The notes below the pieces were generated by a model. That model worked only from the letters and a program-made list of their open reading frames with translations. It was not told the origin of the DNA and ran no database searches. Shown in pieces: positions 12,321 to 23,488 of a stretch of 64,000 nt of DNA (positions are counted from its first letter, which is position 1; each line of letters begins with the position of its first letter). The DNA comes from Adenophora triphylla var. japonica (Eukaryota; Streptophyta; Magnoliopsida; Asterales; Campanulaceae), in the NCBI GenBank assembly GCA_022495995.1, contig JAFEMH010001358.1, forward strand, positions 310,001 through 374,000, read 5' to 3'. Both the position numbers and the translations under genes were made by a program.

Positions 12321-15300
12321 ATGGATTTGAGAGAGATAGAGCAAATAATGAAGAGCCGGAATGTCAGCGGCGGAGGAGTAACGGAGAAGAAAGAGGCACT
12401 CATTTCTACTCTCAATAATAACAAGAATAAGAATGAAAACGGTTCGACGACGGCGGCGGCAACGGTGGATTCAGGGCGTGCCCTCCAACTCTTCCTTGAT
12501 CACATTCCCATTTCATCTATCCCTGGGATCAACAACTTTCCTTCCTCCTCCGGTACTACCCCCTTCACCTTCCTTCTCATCTAATTTATGCTCTCATAAT
12601 AAAGAGAATTGTTATATAAACCCGTAAAATTGTTGAGTAAACCCGTAACGATAAAATTACAATTATGCCACCGAATGAAACTACTTTTCTACCCCTAATT
12701 CATACCCCCATTACCCCACTTCCCCCTCAAGCTAACCACTCTACCACCCTTCATCCCAACCCACCGTCTCTCTCGAATCCGGCCACCACCATCCCAACCG
12801 CCACCACGTAGCTTCGACACAATCCTCCACCCACTACCATTTCTCCATTAAAACCTATTTTCTCACTTTCCAATTCCCAGTTCTTCAACATATTAGAAAA
12901 CCCAGATTTTGCAAAAATTCGGCCATTAGTGACCGAAATTCAGTTCAGGTTCGGCCACACCCGGCCGAAAATATTGAAAAAGTTCGGCCACACCTGGCCG
13001 AAATTTTTAAAAAGTTCGGCTCTGGTTTGCCGAATCTGGGTGGTTCGGCCGGGTGTGGACGATTTTTAAGTAAAGTTCGGCCACTACTGGCCGATCAGAT
13101 CCAAATTTTCGGTTGGTAGCGGCCGAACCACCCAAATTCAGAAATTTAAATGCAATCGAACCAAAAATCGAAATTTCTCACTCTCACTCTCTAAAAATCA
13201 GATGATTTCTTCTTCTTTTCTTTCTCTCAAACTGATTTTCACTCTCTTTCTCTCTCTAAAAATGGTGGTGGGTGGTGTGGGTGAGAGAGAGTAAATGAAA
13301 GGGTTAATGGGTATGGATGTGGGTGTGTGGGTGAGTGGGGTATAAAGGGAAAAGTGGGGGGTTTGTTTTAATTTTTTGGGGTGGTTTTATCGTTACGGGT
13401 TTACTCAACAATTTTACGGGTTTATATAACAATTCTCCATAATAAAAGATTATTATTTTGTTAATTAGCGATGAGACTTGTTTTGTAATGAAACAAAAAG
13501 AAAAAGTGAGACATTTATTACTCGAATTATGGTACGGATTGAGTAAAAAGGTTGTTGCTCCTTGATTGCTGATTGAAAATTTCTGTTTTGTTAGTAGTGG
13601 AATTAAGAACCCAGGATTCTGTAAAGGATGCTATTCATCTCTTGTACGAGAACAACATATCAGGGGCTCCATTAACTGACATTATCGACCCTAATTCCAC
13701 AACTAAAACACATTCAGATCCCTACATTGGTTTCATCAATTTTCACGGCATCCTTCTATGGTCTCTTGAGGTAATTTCACACCTCTTATGAAATTTGCCA
13801 AATTAGTATTCCCTCAGTCCCTAAATGAATGTCAAAAAAAAAAAAAAAGTCAAATTTGCTCTTGATCAAGAGCAAATTTGAAAAAAAAAATCGACATTCG
13901 TTTAGGGACAGAGGGAGTATTATTTAAGTCATTCCCGGTTCCTCATCAGGAATGTGAAGCATATCAAAAACAAACAAAGGATGAGCACATTGGCAAATTA
14001 GATGTCAAAGGCTTCTTTTCCATGCTACAACAGGTTCCTCACATTGGACGAACTAAGGTAATCTCCTTCTTCTCATATACTCCCGCTGTAGCTAAATAAG
14101 CGTCGCAGTTGACTTCTCAAACTTTGTAAGAAATATGTTTTTTACTCGTTTATGCACTGCTTATTTGCTTCTACATAGTATAATTGCATTTAGACTATTT
14201 CCTTATATAGAACCTTGAAACTTGTTTTGGAACTGACTAGAAAGAGAAGTGTGACTTATTATGGGACGGGACAAGTGCTGCAATTGCATTTGATATTTTT
14301 TTTAAATTTAAGGTACATCAGTTTTCCTGATATTGTAATTAATTTACTGTTACATGAATAGATTGGTGAGCTAGCAAAGGCATACCTATGGGATACCTAT
14401 TTTCCGATACAATTGGAGGAAACACTCTTCCATGTTTTGATGCTGCTGTCCAAGCACCGTCTCCACGTTGTCCCTGTGATCGAGCGATTCAATTATAAGG
14501 TCATGGGATTTGTTACAGAGGTAACTTTCCATTCTTATTTATACAATAAAAGTTGATTAAAATACTTCACCTTCTACAACTTATTAGCAGTAGTCTATAT
14601 ATTGACAACCAGCTATATGTAGCATGCAGTAATCCACATGCTTCTTCAATCAAGTGGATTAGAGTGGTTTGATACCATTGCAGACAAGGCTATATCAGAG
14701 TTCAAGTTACGACAACACATTCTTCATCTGTATACAATTTTGTAGCAAATTCCTATTGTGTTTTTCATTGATTTCTTTCTTCAGGTTTGAAAATTACGAC
14801 CATGTTGATTCGATTTCTGGTGACAAAAGTATCGCAGCAGCAATGCACATTCTATGGAAATCTCAAGTTGGTGCAGTTGCAGTTGTCGATAAGGACACAC
14901 AAAGTCTCATTGGTTGTGTTAGATACACTGATGTGTATCTCCTTCTAGACAATGACAACCTCTTTATCAACAGAGAGTAAGTTTTTCCATCAATTATGTT
15001 ACTCCTTCCATCCCAAAAATAAAAGTCGAATTTTCTTTTTTAGTATGTCCCAAAATAAATGTCGCGTTTTTGACAAGCAATGTACATACAAATAGATCAC
15101 ATTACTTAAAAACGTTGACAAGTACTCCCTCCGTCCCATTAGTAAGAACAAATTTACTGTAGACACGGGAATTAAGGAAAAGTGAATTATAGTGGAGAGA
15201 ATAGTGAATTATAATGGTGTTGTGAGTATTAAAATAATGTAGGAGAGAGAATGAGTGGAGGGAATAGTAAAGATTCCTTTCCATTTTAGGAAGTTTGTGG

Positions 15301-15854
15301 TTTGTAATGGGACGACCAAAAAGGAAAGTTTGTGGTTTGTAATGGGACGGAGGGAGTATATGTTATGGGAAGAGGCAGTATTATTCTTTCGCTCCTGCCA
15401 AGGAAATGTAACTTGGTGCTAAAGTCCTTACCTGACGGTCAAGTTAATTTGTCCTAATTACAGAAGTATTACCATTGAGGAATTCATTCATTTGGATACT
15501 GGTGTGGAGGATAATGATCCGCGCATTGAACGAGGCCTAGGGACTCTTCTTTCTGCAGGAACACTAGCTATGAGAAACAAGTTCATCCCGAGAATGGACT
15601 CACCACTCGCTAACAAAAAGATGGACACCCTCAAGCAAGCAATGCAAAAATTAACAGAAACAAGCAGCAGTTTTACCTTCTTAGTAGATGAATCTCAGCA
15701 GGCAAGAGGGATTCTTACACTGAGAGACATAATTGTCCAGTTCGCCCCGCCAGGTATGGATTCAAGAATTGATGGAGGTGGTTTCTTCCAATCTGCCCTT
15801 CAACAGACAGGCTGTAACATTGAAGGTGGTTCTATGATTTGTCCTCCACATTGA
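12321..15854 (+). CDS. KING1: SnRK1 regulatory subunit gamma (KING1 type), CBS-domain protein
   Basis: Seven exons: 12321-12552, 13595-13770, 13950-14057, 14362-14520, 14623-14705, 14785-14976 and 15464-15854. Together they encode 446 residues in one open frame; phases agree at every junction. The ATG at 12321 is chosen because the frame upstream has only TTG. Residues ~54-70 (ALQLFLDHIPISSIPGI) precede four CBS-type repeats: around residues 78-150 (VKDAIHLLYENNISGAPL), 185-230 (FHVLMLLSKHRLHVVPVIER), 255-310 (SIAAAMHILWKSQVGAVAVV) and 340-410 (LKQAMQKLTE, RGILTLRDII). The C-terminus FFQSALQQTGCNIEGGSMIC matches KING1-type gammas. Such proteins form the regulatory part of the SnRK1 energy-sensing kinase. 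The gene is convergent with the neighbour ending at 16176. Introns 1, 2 and 6 hold transposons. The exon 2 acceptor could be 3 bp further on. Confidence 0.88.
12604..13437. mobile_element. Long-TIR non-autonomous element in KING1-like intron 1
   Basis: The ends are inverted for about 50 bp: GAGAATTGTTATATAAACCC, then a GTTGAGTAAACCCG block, mirrored at 13385-13437. A 9-bp target duplication CATAATAAA lies at 12595-12603 and 13438-13446. The interior holds TTCGGCC/GGCCGAA palindromic units (12920-13130) with the same GGCCGGGTGTGG string as the element at 6562-8066. A 9-bp duplication is typical of Mutator elements. No ORF. Confidence 0.85.
13809..13917. mobile_element. Stowaway MITE in KING1-like intron 2
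   Basis: This is an almost perfect 109-bp hairpin: TTCCCTCAGTCCCTAAATG at one end, GGGACAGAGGGAG at the other, with TA at 13807-13808 and 13918-13919. The centre is GCTCTTGATCAAGAGC. It ends about 30 bp before the exon 3 acceptor. Confidence 0.88.
15125..15356. mobile_element. Stowaway MITE in KING1-like intron 6
   Basis: The ends are CTCCCTCCGTCCCATTAG and AATGGGACGGAGGGAG, flanked by TA at 15123-15124 and 15357-15358. The right end has a short internal duplication of GTTTGTGGTTTGTAATGGGA. It is the reference copy for the MITE pieces at 34240-34354 and 63186-63345. A half MITE (CTCCTTCCATCCC, 15002-15080) lies just before it. Confidence 0.85.
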
Positions 15855-15871
15855 TGGGTTCTTTTTTTCTA

Positions 15872-15929
15872 CTCTCTGTCCCAAAATTTGAATTTTTTGG
15901 ACATTCATTTCATTTTGGGACGGAGGAAG
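15872..15929. mobile_element. Very short Stowaway-like MITE in the KING1-like 3' UTR
   Basis: A 58-bp hairpin starting CTCTCTGTCCCAAAAT and ending ATTTTGGGACGGAGGAAG, bordered by TA on both sides, begins 17 bp after the stop codon. It could contribute to the transcript end. Confidence 0.65.
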
Positions 15930-16175
15930 TAGTTTATAGATTCACACAATGATTCAGCTTTTGTATTTTCTTTGAAGCTTAACAGAGGTATGCTACATGA
16001 AACACCATCCTAGAATAAATTATCAACTTGTATGAAATTTATACAGAAGGCAGCTTCAAATTAAAATCAGAGTGGGAAACCTTATTATTTGTGAATTTCA
16101 TGTCTAACCATCTTGCCTTGGCCATCTGGATTCTGGAGGCTGAAAATCTGAGGTGGGAGCCCGCTAATATGTGCA

Positions 16176-18497
16176 TTATAAGTTCTTGGTATTCCACACA
16201 ATGAAAGACTTCTTCTTCTGGTATTGACATGGTTGGAAACCATTCATTACCTTGCCCATCAAGGCCATTGCAGCAATGCTGGGAAATTGCTTCTTTTCCA
16301 AGTCCTCAGTTCCGAGTTTGTAACTCTGTGGATCACAAGTTACTAATGTTTTGGGCTTCTTTTTATCTTGATTATGACGCCACCTCTGAATCCATGAATG
16401 TGAAAGTTTTATATCCTCGTCTTTCATCCCTGTATCACTTTTATGTAATATTTTTGTTGCTTTATCCATTGTGGGTTCTGAGCTACTTGTATAACCTTTA
16501 ATTGTTTTGTTGAAGAACTTGTTCTTGTCTTCATGAGAGAATGGTTCTTGATATGAGTTCTTGATCCGAAGAGCAGCAGAATTTGGAGTAGCCAATTTGA
16601 GACGTTTAACCCATCGGCTGCTAAGTTCTAAATCCAGAGGGGCATTCTGGCAATCGCTAGATTTTGAATTACCAGGCTTATCAGAGTTACCAAGAAGCAA
16701 GTCCATGTCCAAACTCTGAGTTCTTGAGGTACTTTGTTCTGGTTTTTCGATCGAGTCAGGTGAAGCTGGTGAAGTAGGAAGCTCTATGTTTATATCAGGT
16801 AACTCGAAAGTACGCTTTCGACTCACGGCTACAGAAGTTGAAGCACTTTGAGGTGCTAGATTTGGGTCCTTCATCATATCCTGTGATATTGTAAAATGGT
16901 TTTAGATTGACATATTGGTTTCGTGTGCCTTTCACAGAAGTTCTCTACATGAATATTCAATCTCATGATCAAATCCATAGAGATGCATGTTTTAAAATCT
17001 TGGGGAAGAGTATAACTAAGAGATGGAGACAGCGGAAGGGTACCTTATTTGACGAGGATGGATTTATGCCTGCAATAGTCAAAGAAAATCATACTTTTAT
17101 GAGAAATTTAACTTTAGCTTCCAGGATGCAATTATGCAAATGATGCATGCCAAAAGAGAATACGTACCAGAAAGATGATTTTTCTCTTTACAAGATTCCA
17201 TGTCCATGAACTCAGTTTCAGCTGATGATTCATTTTTCTGGACATTTTCAGAAGTCTTGACAACTCCAACATCTTCTTTTTCTTCATCATCAGTGGAACT
17301 GCTAAGTAGTTGAAGCCTTAATCCTTGCTTACCATGATTAAACAGCGGAAAAGTTCGATGAAGTTCGCTGAATGCCTGTTGGTTAAGTTGGGTGGTTCCT
17401 CTTGACTCCCCAGTGTGCTCCGTGATTAACAACCTGTGAGTCGTTTGAGAAAATCTTGATTGCCCTCCAGCTATTCCCTCTGCAGAATCCAGCACATCGT
17501 GAGCACAATGGGGAAGGGTTTTTAGCATGCACTGCCCGTATTCCAAATTTCTGGGCTTGTTCATTTCTGAAGGACCACTCGAACTTGGAAAGAACTTGCC
17601 TCCAAAATGTTTCTGCATCCTGTGGTACTGTTCATCATAAGCTGGAGAATCATAAGGCCTTGTTACTACGGGACCAATTTTCAATGCAGTCTTATCACAT
17701 TCTGGGAAATTACTCATTTTTTCTTCACAAACTAACAGCGCAGAATGGCCTTGATAGTTACAGTGTTCGTGACCCATAATTGTTAGATTAGTTTTAGTCA
17801 CATGTTTGGATGATATAATGGATGTTACTTGCTTGATTTCCTCTTGCCTGTGGATGAACGAAGGAACTACAGTTCTGCCACTGTCAAACTTGAATTCGTC
17901 ATTGCCTAATGTGTTTGGCACAGTAGACCTTTGCCTTGAGCAAGAATAGTTGCTTTCTCCAAAAAACATGTGATATTTGACCTGCTGCATTGGAAGCTGC
18001 AATAGCCCTTCAGGCTGAAATTGACACTCTCCATTTAAAGTTTCAACAGCTGGTGCTGAAACTGGAAGTATATTCAGAGCTGCAGGCAACTTTCCTCTAG
18101 AAGCTTGCGGCCTAAATGCTTGCACACTACTAATATCCCTTTCTTTCTTCAAGTTGAAACTTCCCCGACTTTCCTGACAGATTTCTGCAGTCGGCAGAAG
18201 TTGGAAACCCAAACTTTCATTTGTCAAGTTTCTTGAACTCGCTGCTAAACCCTTAATGTTTTCAGCACTACCTCTGGCAGATCTAGCAATCTCTGAACCA
18301 CTCGGAAATTGATGTGGCTTGATATCGTGATCATCTCTGTTACCTTCACGAGGACTGAACGAATAGTTATGCTTTTGACTTGATGCATCACATCCTGTTC
18401 CTCCCCAATGTGGCATCCAGGCAGATTGATAAGGATGGATATACTGCCCAGCTTTCCCATCAGAACTATAGTAAGAGTTTGCAACATGATCCGACAT
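16176..18497 (-). CDS. PCH1-like nuclear protein (F-box protein At2g16365-like annotation)
   Basis: Three exons: 18497-17168, a 26-nt microexon 17069-17044 and 16880-16176 (stop), giving about 686 residues. The microexon (GINPSSSNK with the flanking base) is required: joining the large exons directly gives an early stop, while with it phases 1 and 0 agree. The ATG at 18497 is the first in frame; upstream of it only GTG occurs. Features: MSDHVANS, HPYQSAWMPHW, a serine-rich middle, SSTDDEEKEDVGVV, KRTFELPDINIELP, PLDLELSSRWVKRLKL, LSHSWIQRWRHN and a conserved end KQFPSIAAMALMGK, GFQPC and SFIVWN. I recall these blocks from PHOTOPERIODIC CONTROL OF HYPOCOTYL 1, which binds phytochrome B; no F-box is visible. 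The gene is convergent with the KING1-like gene. Coding status is firm, the name tentative. Confidence 0.6.
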
Positions 18498-19640
18498 AAT
18501 GAGTTGGCTAAATAATTTGTCTGACAGTTTCACTTTTAAGTCACAATTGTACTCGTTGATACTCAGCCAAGTGTATCAGCAGCCTTGAGACCAAGAACTC
18601 GATCTGAAAGTTTAAGAGGAAGGTAAGAACAGATAATTCTGAAACTGCCCAAGTGATTACGAATTGGCATCTAGTTCATGGAGATCAAATCCCAGCAGAA
18701 TATCACTTTATTAGTAGAAGAATAACATATACTCCTCGTACTTCGAAACCATAACAAGATATAAATTGCTCACTCCATCCCAAAAACAAAAGTGCGTCTT
18801 CCATTTTAATCTCCCCCCAAAATAATAAACTCATGGGTATAAAAGGGTATAATTCTAATGTAACTGAGTAACTTCAACCAGGTACAAGTAGAGATACACT
18901 CATAGTCAAATGGGACAATTTTCTTGAAGGAGTAAGATTAAAGAAATTCTAAGCAAACTTTAGGGGGGGGGGGGGGTTATATGCATATAAAGAGGGAGGG
19001 AGGGAGGCAGAGGCTCACTAAAACCTCTGATTAGGTTGCTGAGCTTAAACCCTCTCTATAATCAGCTGAACAAAATTTCCTACATAGCATGTTGTGTATT
19101 GCAACATTAGCATGGTCTTTTTGAGGGATAGAACCACCATATTCCAAATTTAAAATTCTCAAAATCAAAAAATCAACAACTAAATTAAAATCCTCAAATA
19201 AAACAAAATAAAAAATACCTAAGGGAGCTGTAATTATTCATGTAATATCCAAAATTTTCAGAAAGTACAAATAAATTCAGCAAACAAGATTATATAGCGT
19301 AACAAGTAAACAAATCATATATTGGTGAGGTAAACGATGGATTGAAAACTCAATCTGCAATCTAATATGAGCGTAAGAACAATTTTGACTAGAGAGTCAA
19401 CTCACCTGTCTGATATGAGTGAAGACATAAACAAGGAGAGAAGATGATCGATTGAGCAGCTAATTTTTTTATTGATCGGTAGAGAGATCGGCGAATGGCC
19501 GGAGATGGAGATGAGGATGAGGAGAGAGAGAAATTGTTTGTTTTTAAGGTCTTAATTAACAAGCAGAAAGCGACGATGTGTGGACAAGGCGGCACAGAGA
19601 TTTATATGGTAGAGGTGGAAGAAGAACAAGTAGGCATCTC
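18498..19640 (-). promoter_or_regulatory. 5' UTR, leader intron and promoter region of the PCH1-like gene
   Basis: A good acceptor (CTTTCAG before ATCGAGTTC, exon edge ~18603) and a donor CAG/GTGAGT at about 19406 suggest a leader intron of roughly 800 nt. The leader intron holds a worn Stowaway-like piece near 18771-18945 (CACTCCATCCCAAAAACAAAA) and a G run at 18963-18976. Confidence 0.5.
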
Positions 19641-19749
19641 AAGTGAACTGAAGCCGAGCCGTTTGCTCTATGGGGGCCCTACATACTTGCACTTTTTTAT
19701 TTTACTACATTTATTTATTCCTTATAATTCCTTTTTTTATTTGTGAATA

Positions 19750-20045
19750 AAATAAGTATATTTAGATATTTTAAGTTCCATAAAGATAAAGGTCATTCCA
19801 ACATGGACCACATTTATTTATTGGAGTGTCTGCAAAGCCACTTGCATGCATTGCAACACGACAGTTGACTAGTTGAGTGTCAACTTGAAGCCCCATCCTT
19901 GTTCAAACTGTAATTATTTAGATCTGATATACTCTCTTTTTTAAATTCGAAAATACACAAAATAATTTTTGCATGAAAAATATATAAAAAAAGTAAATGT
20001 TATTAATAAAAGTAAAATAGTATAGAAAATATGGGGTATGGAATA
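19750..20045. other. AT-rich intergenic sequence
   Basis: No gene was recognised. The ACTCTCTTTTTTAAATTCG start near 19931 resembles a worn MITE end; the SINE below is inserted in it. Confidence 0.4.
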
Positions 20046-20059
20046 ATAAGTGAATATTT

Positions 20060-20477
20060 TTATTTTTTTTTTATACCCAGGTTTCCAGCTTGATCGGGCA
20101 AATCTTGGACCACCAGCTACCGGCCCCTCAGTAACTGACGGAGATAAATCGCGGGATATGTCCGAGGCAGTCAGGGTGACAGCACCCCTTATACTCCTGG
20201 CCCCAAGGGAGCCATCCTAAAAGGCATTTACATCACTCTTACATCGCCAATTAATTGGCTGCTCCAGCTGCTCCTGTCAAGATTCGAACTTCTCACGCTG
20301 AGGTTACAAGCCCAGCAATGCTGCTTTCTTAACCGCTCAAATGTGCCCCGGGTGACTCCTAAGGATCCTGAAACTCATGATATATATTTCCACATATAAG
20401 ATCCCAGGGAGAATCGAACCTATGACCTCCCAGAAGGGAGGCCGATTAACACACCACAAGACCAGGAGGCCTTAGGT
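20060..20477 (-). mobile_element. tRNA-derived SINE with target site duplication
   Basis: On the minus strand the head carries a box B, GGTTCGATTCTC, and an A-box-like TGGTCTTGTGG. A second tRNA-like piece with AGTTCGAATCTT lies about 130 nt further on. The 3' end is A/T-rich (TATAAAAAAAAAATAAAAA). Flanking 14-bp direct repeats at 20046-20059 and 20478-20491 (ATAAGTGAATATTT, one mismatch) are typical of LINE-mediated insertion. The family name is unknown to me. Confidence 0.7.
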
Positions 20478-20491
20478 ATAAGTGGATATTT

Positions 20492-20825
20492 ATTATTAGT
20501 AGGGCAAGTGGGTTATTAAATAAAGAAGTATTAAAAAAAATCTATTTGAAAGTATGTTTTTTTAAATGGGATATTCAAAATGAAATTTTTATATCTTTTC
20601 GAGTGGAACAGATGAGATGAAGTAAATTTTACATGAATTTAATAATTTTCCGCTCATTTATTTATTAAAAGATGGAATAAGGCATTATCTTAAACTTTTT
20701 TTACGGCGCTTCAGCTTATAATTGTCTAGTAATGTCCCAAGTTAAATGGTGATTCTTGTAATGGACAAGGGAGGGACTACTTCACCAAGCTATCTTTATC
20801 ATTTATGCGAACAATTTGTTAGTGT
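20492..20825. other. Intergenic sequence with no recognised gene
   Basis: AT-rich with a MITE-like end (GGACAAGGGAGGGACTAC, 20762-20780). The last five bases before 20831, TTAAG, are the target duplication of the next element. Confidence 0.5.
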
Positions 20826-20830
20826 TTAAG

Positions 20831-21567
20831 TGTCACAGGAATCGTCGAATTTTCACCAAGACGTACACCCGTGCGGCTTGCACTTGCCCAAGTACAAACA
20901 GCCCTCTTCAATCTCGTTTTTACAATTAAGGCAACAACAATAATCCACAATAAAGCAACACAATTTACAGGAACACCTTCCCAACCTTTATTGCTCAACA
21001 ATACAAGGATTACAAGAGATTAAGGCCAATGCCCTTTTACAATGCCTATCTATCTCAAGTGTGTGTGTGTGTGCTAAATTACAAAGCACCAACTCCTGTG
21101 TGTACAATTTGATAAGCTACACTTATATACTTGGGATGGACTACAATAACTGCCCGCAACTGTCGTGGAACATGGCAGTGGAGCATGGCAATTACGTGGG
21201 TGGGTCTGCTGAAAAACCGCCACCCACGATCTGCACATAACTGTCCACTCATGCCTATTTCCTCGCCGCAACCCAGCCCGCTCGTTGCCCAGCCCGCATT
21301 GTTCAGCTCGACGTTTGCTCAGCTCGACATTGCTCAGCCCGACATTGTTCAGCTCGACATTGCTCAGCCCGACATTGTTCAGCTCGACATTGCTCAGCCA
21401 GCAACAATGCTCAGCCCGACATTGCTCAGCTCGACATGGCTCAGCCAGCAACAATGTTCATCCCGTCATGCTGCCCGTGTCCCAAACCCGTCTTTGCCGG
21501 CGTTTCTCGGCCCGTGACATGCCTCGGCCCATTACCGTGACTTTAGTTCTCGATCTAGTTGCTTACA
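20831..21567 (-). repeat. Chromovirus 3' LTR
   Basis: Left LTR, 737 bp. It includes a GTGTGTGTGTGTG run near 21060 and a minisatellite at 21296-21455 of ~15-bp units alternating GCTCAGCCCGACATT and GTTCAGCTCGACATT. The right LTR has fewer and partly different units. Confidence 0.93.
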
Positions 21568-21580
21568 ACTCTCCCCCACT
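21568..21580 (-). promoter_or_regulatory. Polypurine tract of the chromovirus
   Basis: On the minus strand, AGTGGGGGAGAGT lies directly upstream of the 3' LTR start TGTAAGC. Confidence 0.85.
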
Positions 21581-22679
21581 AGGAGAGTCCGATGTCCTCA
21601 TCGGAACATTATCCCAATACAATTTGATCTCTTCCTCAAACTGCCATAACGTCACATCCCTTTCCCACGTCGCGTCAACTTCTGCCTCCCCTTTCCATTG
21701 CACAAGATAATCTGTCCTACGATTCTTCTTGCTCGTACCCATGGTTCGATGATCAAGAACCTTCTCGACAACCTTATCAAACTGCTTTGAAATCCTTGGA
21801 GGAGCCCGCTTAAGTTGCTGTTTTTCCCGCAGCAAACTCTCATGGAAGGGCTTCAAGAAGCTAACATGGAACGTAGGATGCATTTTCATCCTCTCGGGTA
21901 AGTTCAGTCTATACGCCACTGTCCCAACCCTTTTTAACACTTCAAACGGTCCCTCATACCTCGGAACCAGTCCCCTAAGTCTCGACTTAGTATTGATGTA
22001 TCTCCACATCTGCGGAGTCAACTTCAATAACACCTTGTCCCCAACCTGAAACTCTAAATGCCTGCGATGTTTGTCTGCATACTTCTTAAATGCGGCTAGC
22101 GCCTTGTCAAGGCTCTCCGTAGCTTCATCAAATACTTCTTGCCTACCAATAGCATATTTGTAAGCTGCGGGACAGTCACCACCCGTACGATCAATCGCTA
22201 CCTCATTCGGAGTTCGAGGCTGTACTCCCAACACAATCTCAAACGGACTTTTCTCCGTTGCCGAAGACCTATGCAAGTTGTAGCAAAACTGAGCCGCATC
22301 CATCAACTCTAACCAATTCCGCTGACTCGCAGTCACATAGTGCCTCAAATACTCCTCAAGCAGCGCATTTAGGCGCTCGGTTTGGCCATCCGTTTGCGGA
22401 TGGTTGGGTATCTTGAACTTCAGTGCAGAACCCAACATCCCAAACGGCGTTGTCAAAATCTGCAGTAAACACAGAGTCTCGATCACTAATAACGTCTTCC
22501 GGCAACCCAAAATGCTTCACAACATTTTTAAAGAAAAGTCTTGCAGCCACATCTGCTGGACAAGCATGCGGGGCTGCAATAAATACCCCATACTTCGAAA
22601 ATCTATCCTGACAACAAAAGCGAGCCCACGCGTCAACCTTCGGAAAACCGGAAATAAAGTCCATAGAAAGCGGTGCCAC
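21571..22679 (-). pseudogene. Chromovirus integrase with chromodomain
   Basis: The core begins near 22679 (MDFISGFPKVD, DRFSKYGVFIAAPHACPADV, FGLPEDVISDRDSVF) and, after a frame change near 22440-22510, continues HPQTDGQTERLNALLEEYLR, VGDKVLLKL, GPFEVLKRVG, AYRLNLPERMKMHPTFHVS. The chromodomain follows (DYLVQWKGEAEVDATWERD, LWQFEEEI). Catalytic D residues are visible in MDF and SDRD; the E lies in the TERLNALLEE region. Chromodomains steer integration toward marked chromatin. The frameshift makes the copy defective. Confidence 0.9.
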
Positions 22680-23488
22680 GGCCTACTTGGAATAGCCAAC
22701 GGCTGCAACAACCCCGCTTCTTTCTTCCTTTCCGTTTTATCGAGTTGGCAAACTAAGCAAGTCTTCACATAAGCTTCGACATCATCTAACATCTTTGGCC
22801 ATGTATAAGTCCTGCAAAGCAAAGCATAATTACGTTCTACTCCCGGATGTCTGGCCCACTTTGAGTCGTGTGATTCCCTTAAGATTTTCTGCCTTAACTT
22901 TCCCCCGCAAGGAACATAAAGTCTGCTGCCTTTTGCACGCAGCAACCCATCTTCAACCCAATACTTTCGAACAGCACCCTCACGTACCTCCTTAAGTAAT
23001 TTCTGATATGCCTCGTCTGTCTCAGCTTGCTTCCGAATCTGCACCACAAAATCTGATTCCAAACACACCAAAGCGTTAACAAAACCAGCAACCATTATCT
23101 TCCGACTCAATGCATCAGCGACATTGTTTTGTGCCCCTGGTTTGTGCACCCAAACGAAGTCGAATTCGGAGAAACTCACTGCCGACGGGCTTTGTTTCGG
23201 GGTCAGCTTCTTCTGTGTCTTAAAGTAGGTGTTCGCCACATTGTCGGTGCAAACAACAAACATTGTACCCAGCAAATAATGTCGCCATACCTCTAAACAG
23301 TGCACGACATCCGTCATTTCTTTTTCATGCGTGCTGTATCGCTGCTCGGCTTCCTTCAGCTTTCGACTTTCGTACGCAACTGGATGTCCCTCCTGTACCA
23401 AAACACCCCCAATCGCCTTATTCGATGCATCCGTGTGGACTTCGAATGGGTGTTCAAAGTCGTAGACGCGGCCAGGTTCCGTTGACAC
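22680..23488 (-). pseudogene. Chromovirus RNase H and integrase zinc-binding region
   Basis: FEVHTDASNKAIGGVLVQEG marks the start of RNase H, followed by LKEAEQRYSTHEKEM and VHKPGAQNNVADALSRK. The zinc-binding HHCC motif reads HDSKWARHPGVERN ... CLVCQLDK. The stretch near 23190 (QSPSAVSF) replaces expected sequence, consistent with paired frameshifts. The frame is lost again downstream near 22660. Confidence 0.88.

Noticed and set aside
18498..18533. Upstream start of the PCH1-like ORF
   Set aside because: The longer frame begins with GTG; ATG at 18497 follows a plausible leader intron and gives MSDHV.
20400..20450. Functional tRNA gene
   Set aside because: A box B is present, but no complete cloverleaf or matching acceptor stem is visible; the SINE explanation with flanking duplication fits better.
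21074..21710. ORFs of 126-141 codons with RAEQ, SNVELNNVG or LLSSTLLSPT repeats
   Set aside because: They arise from the 15-bp minisatellite in the chromovirus LTRs and recur in the right LTR with changed frames.
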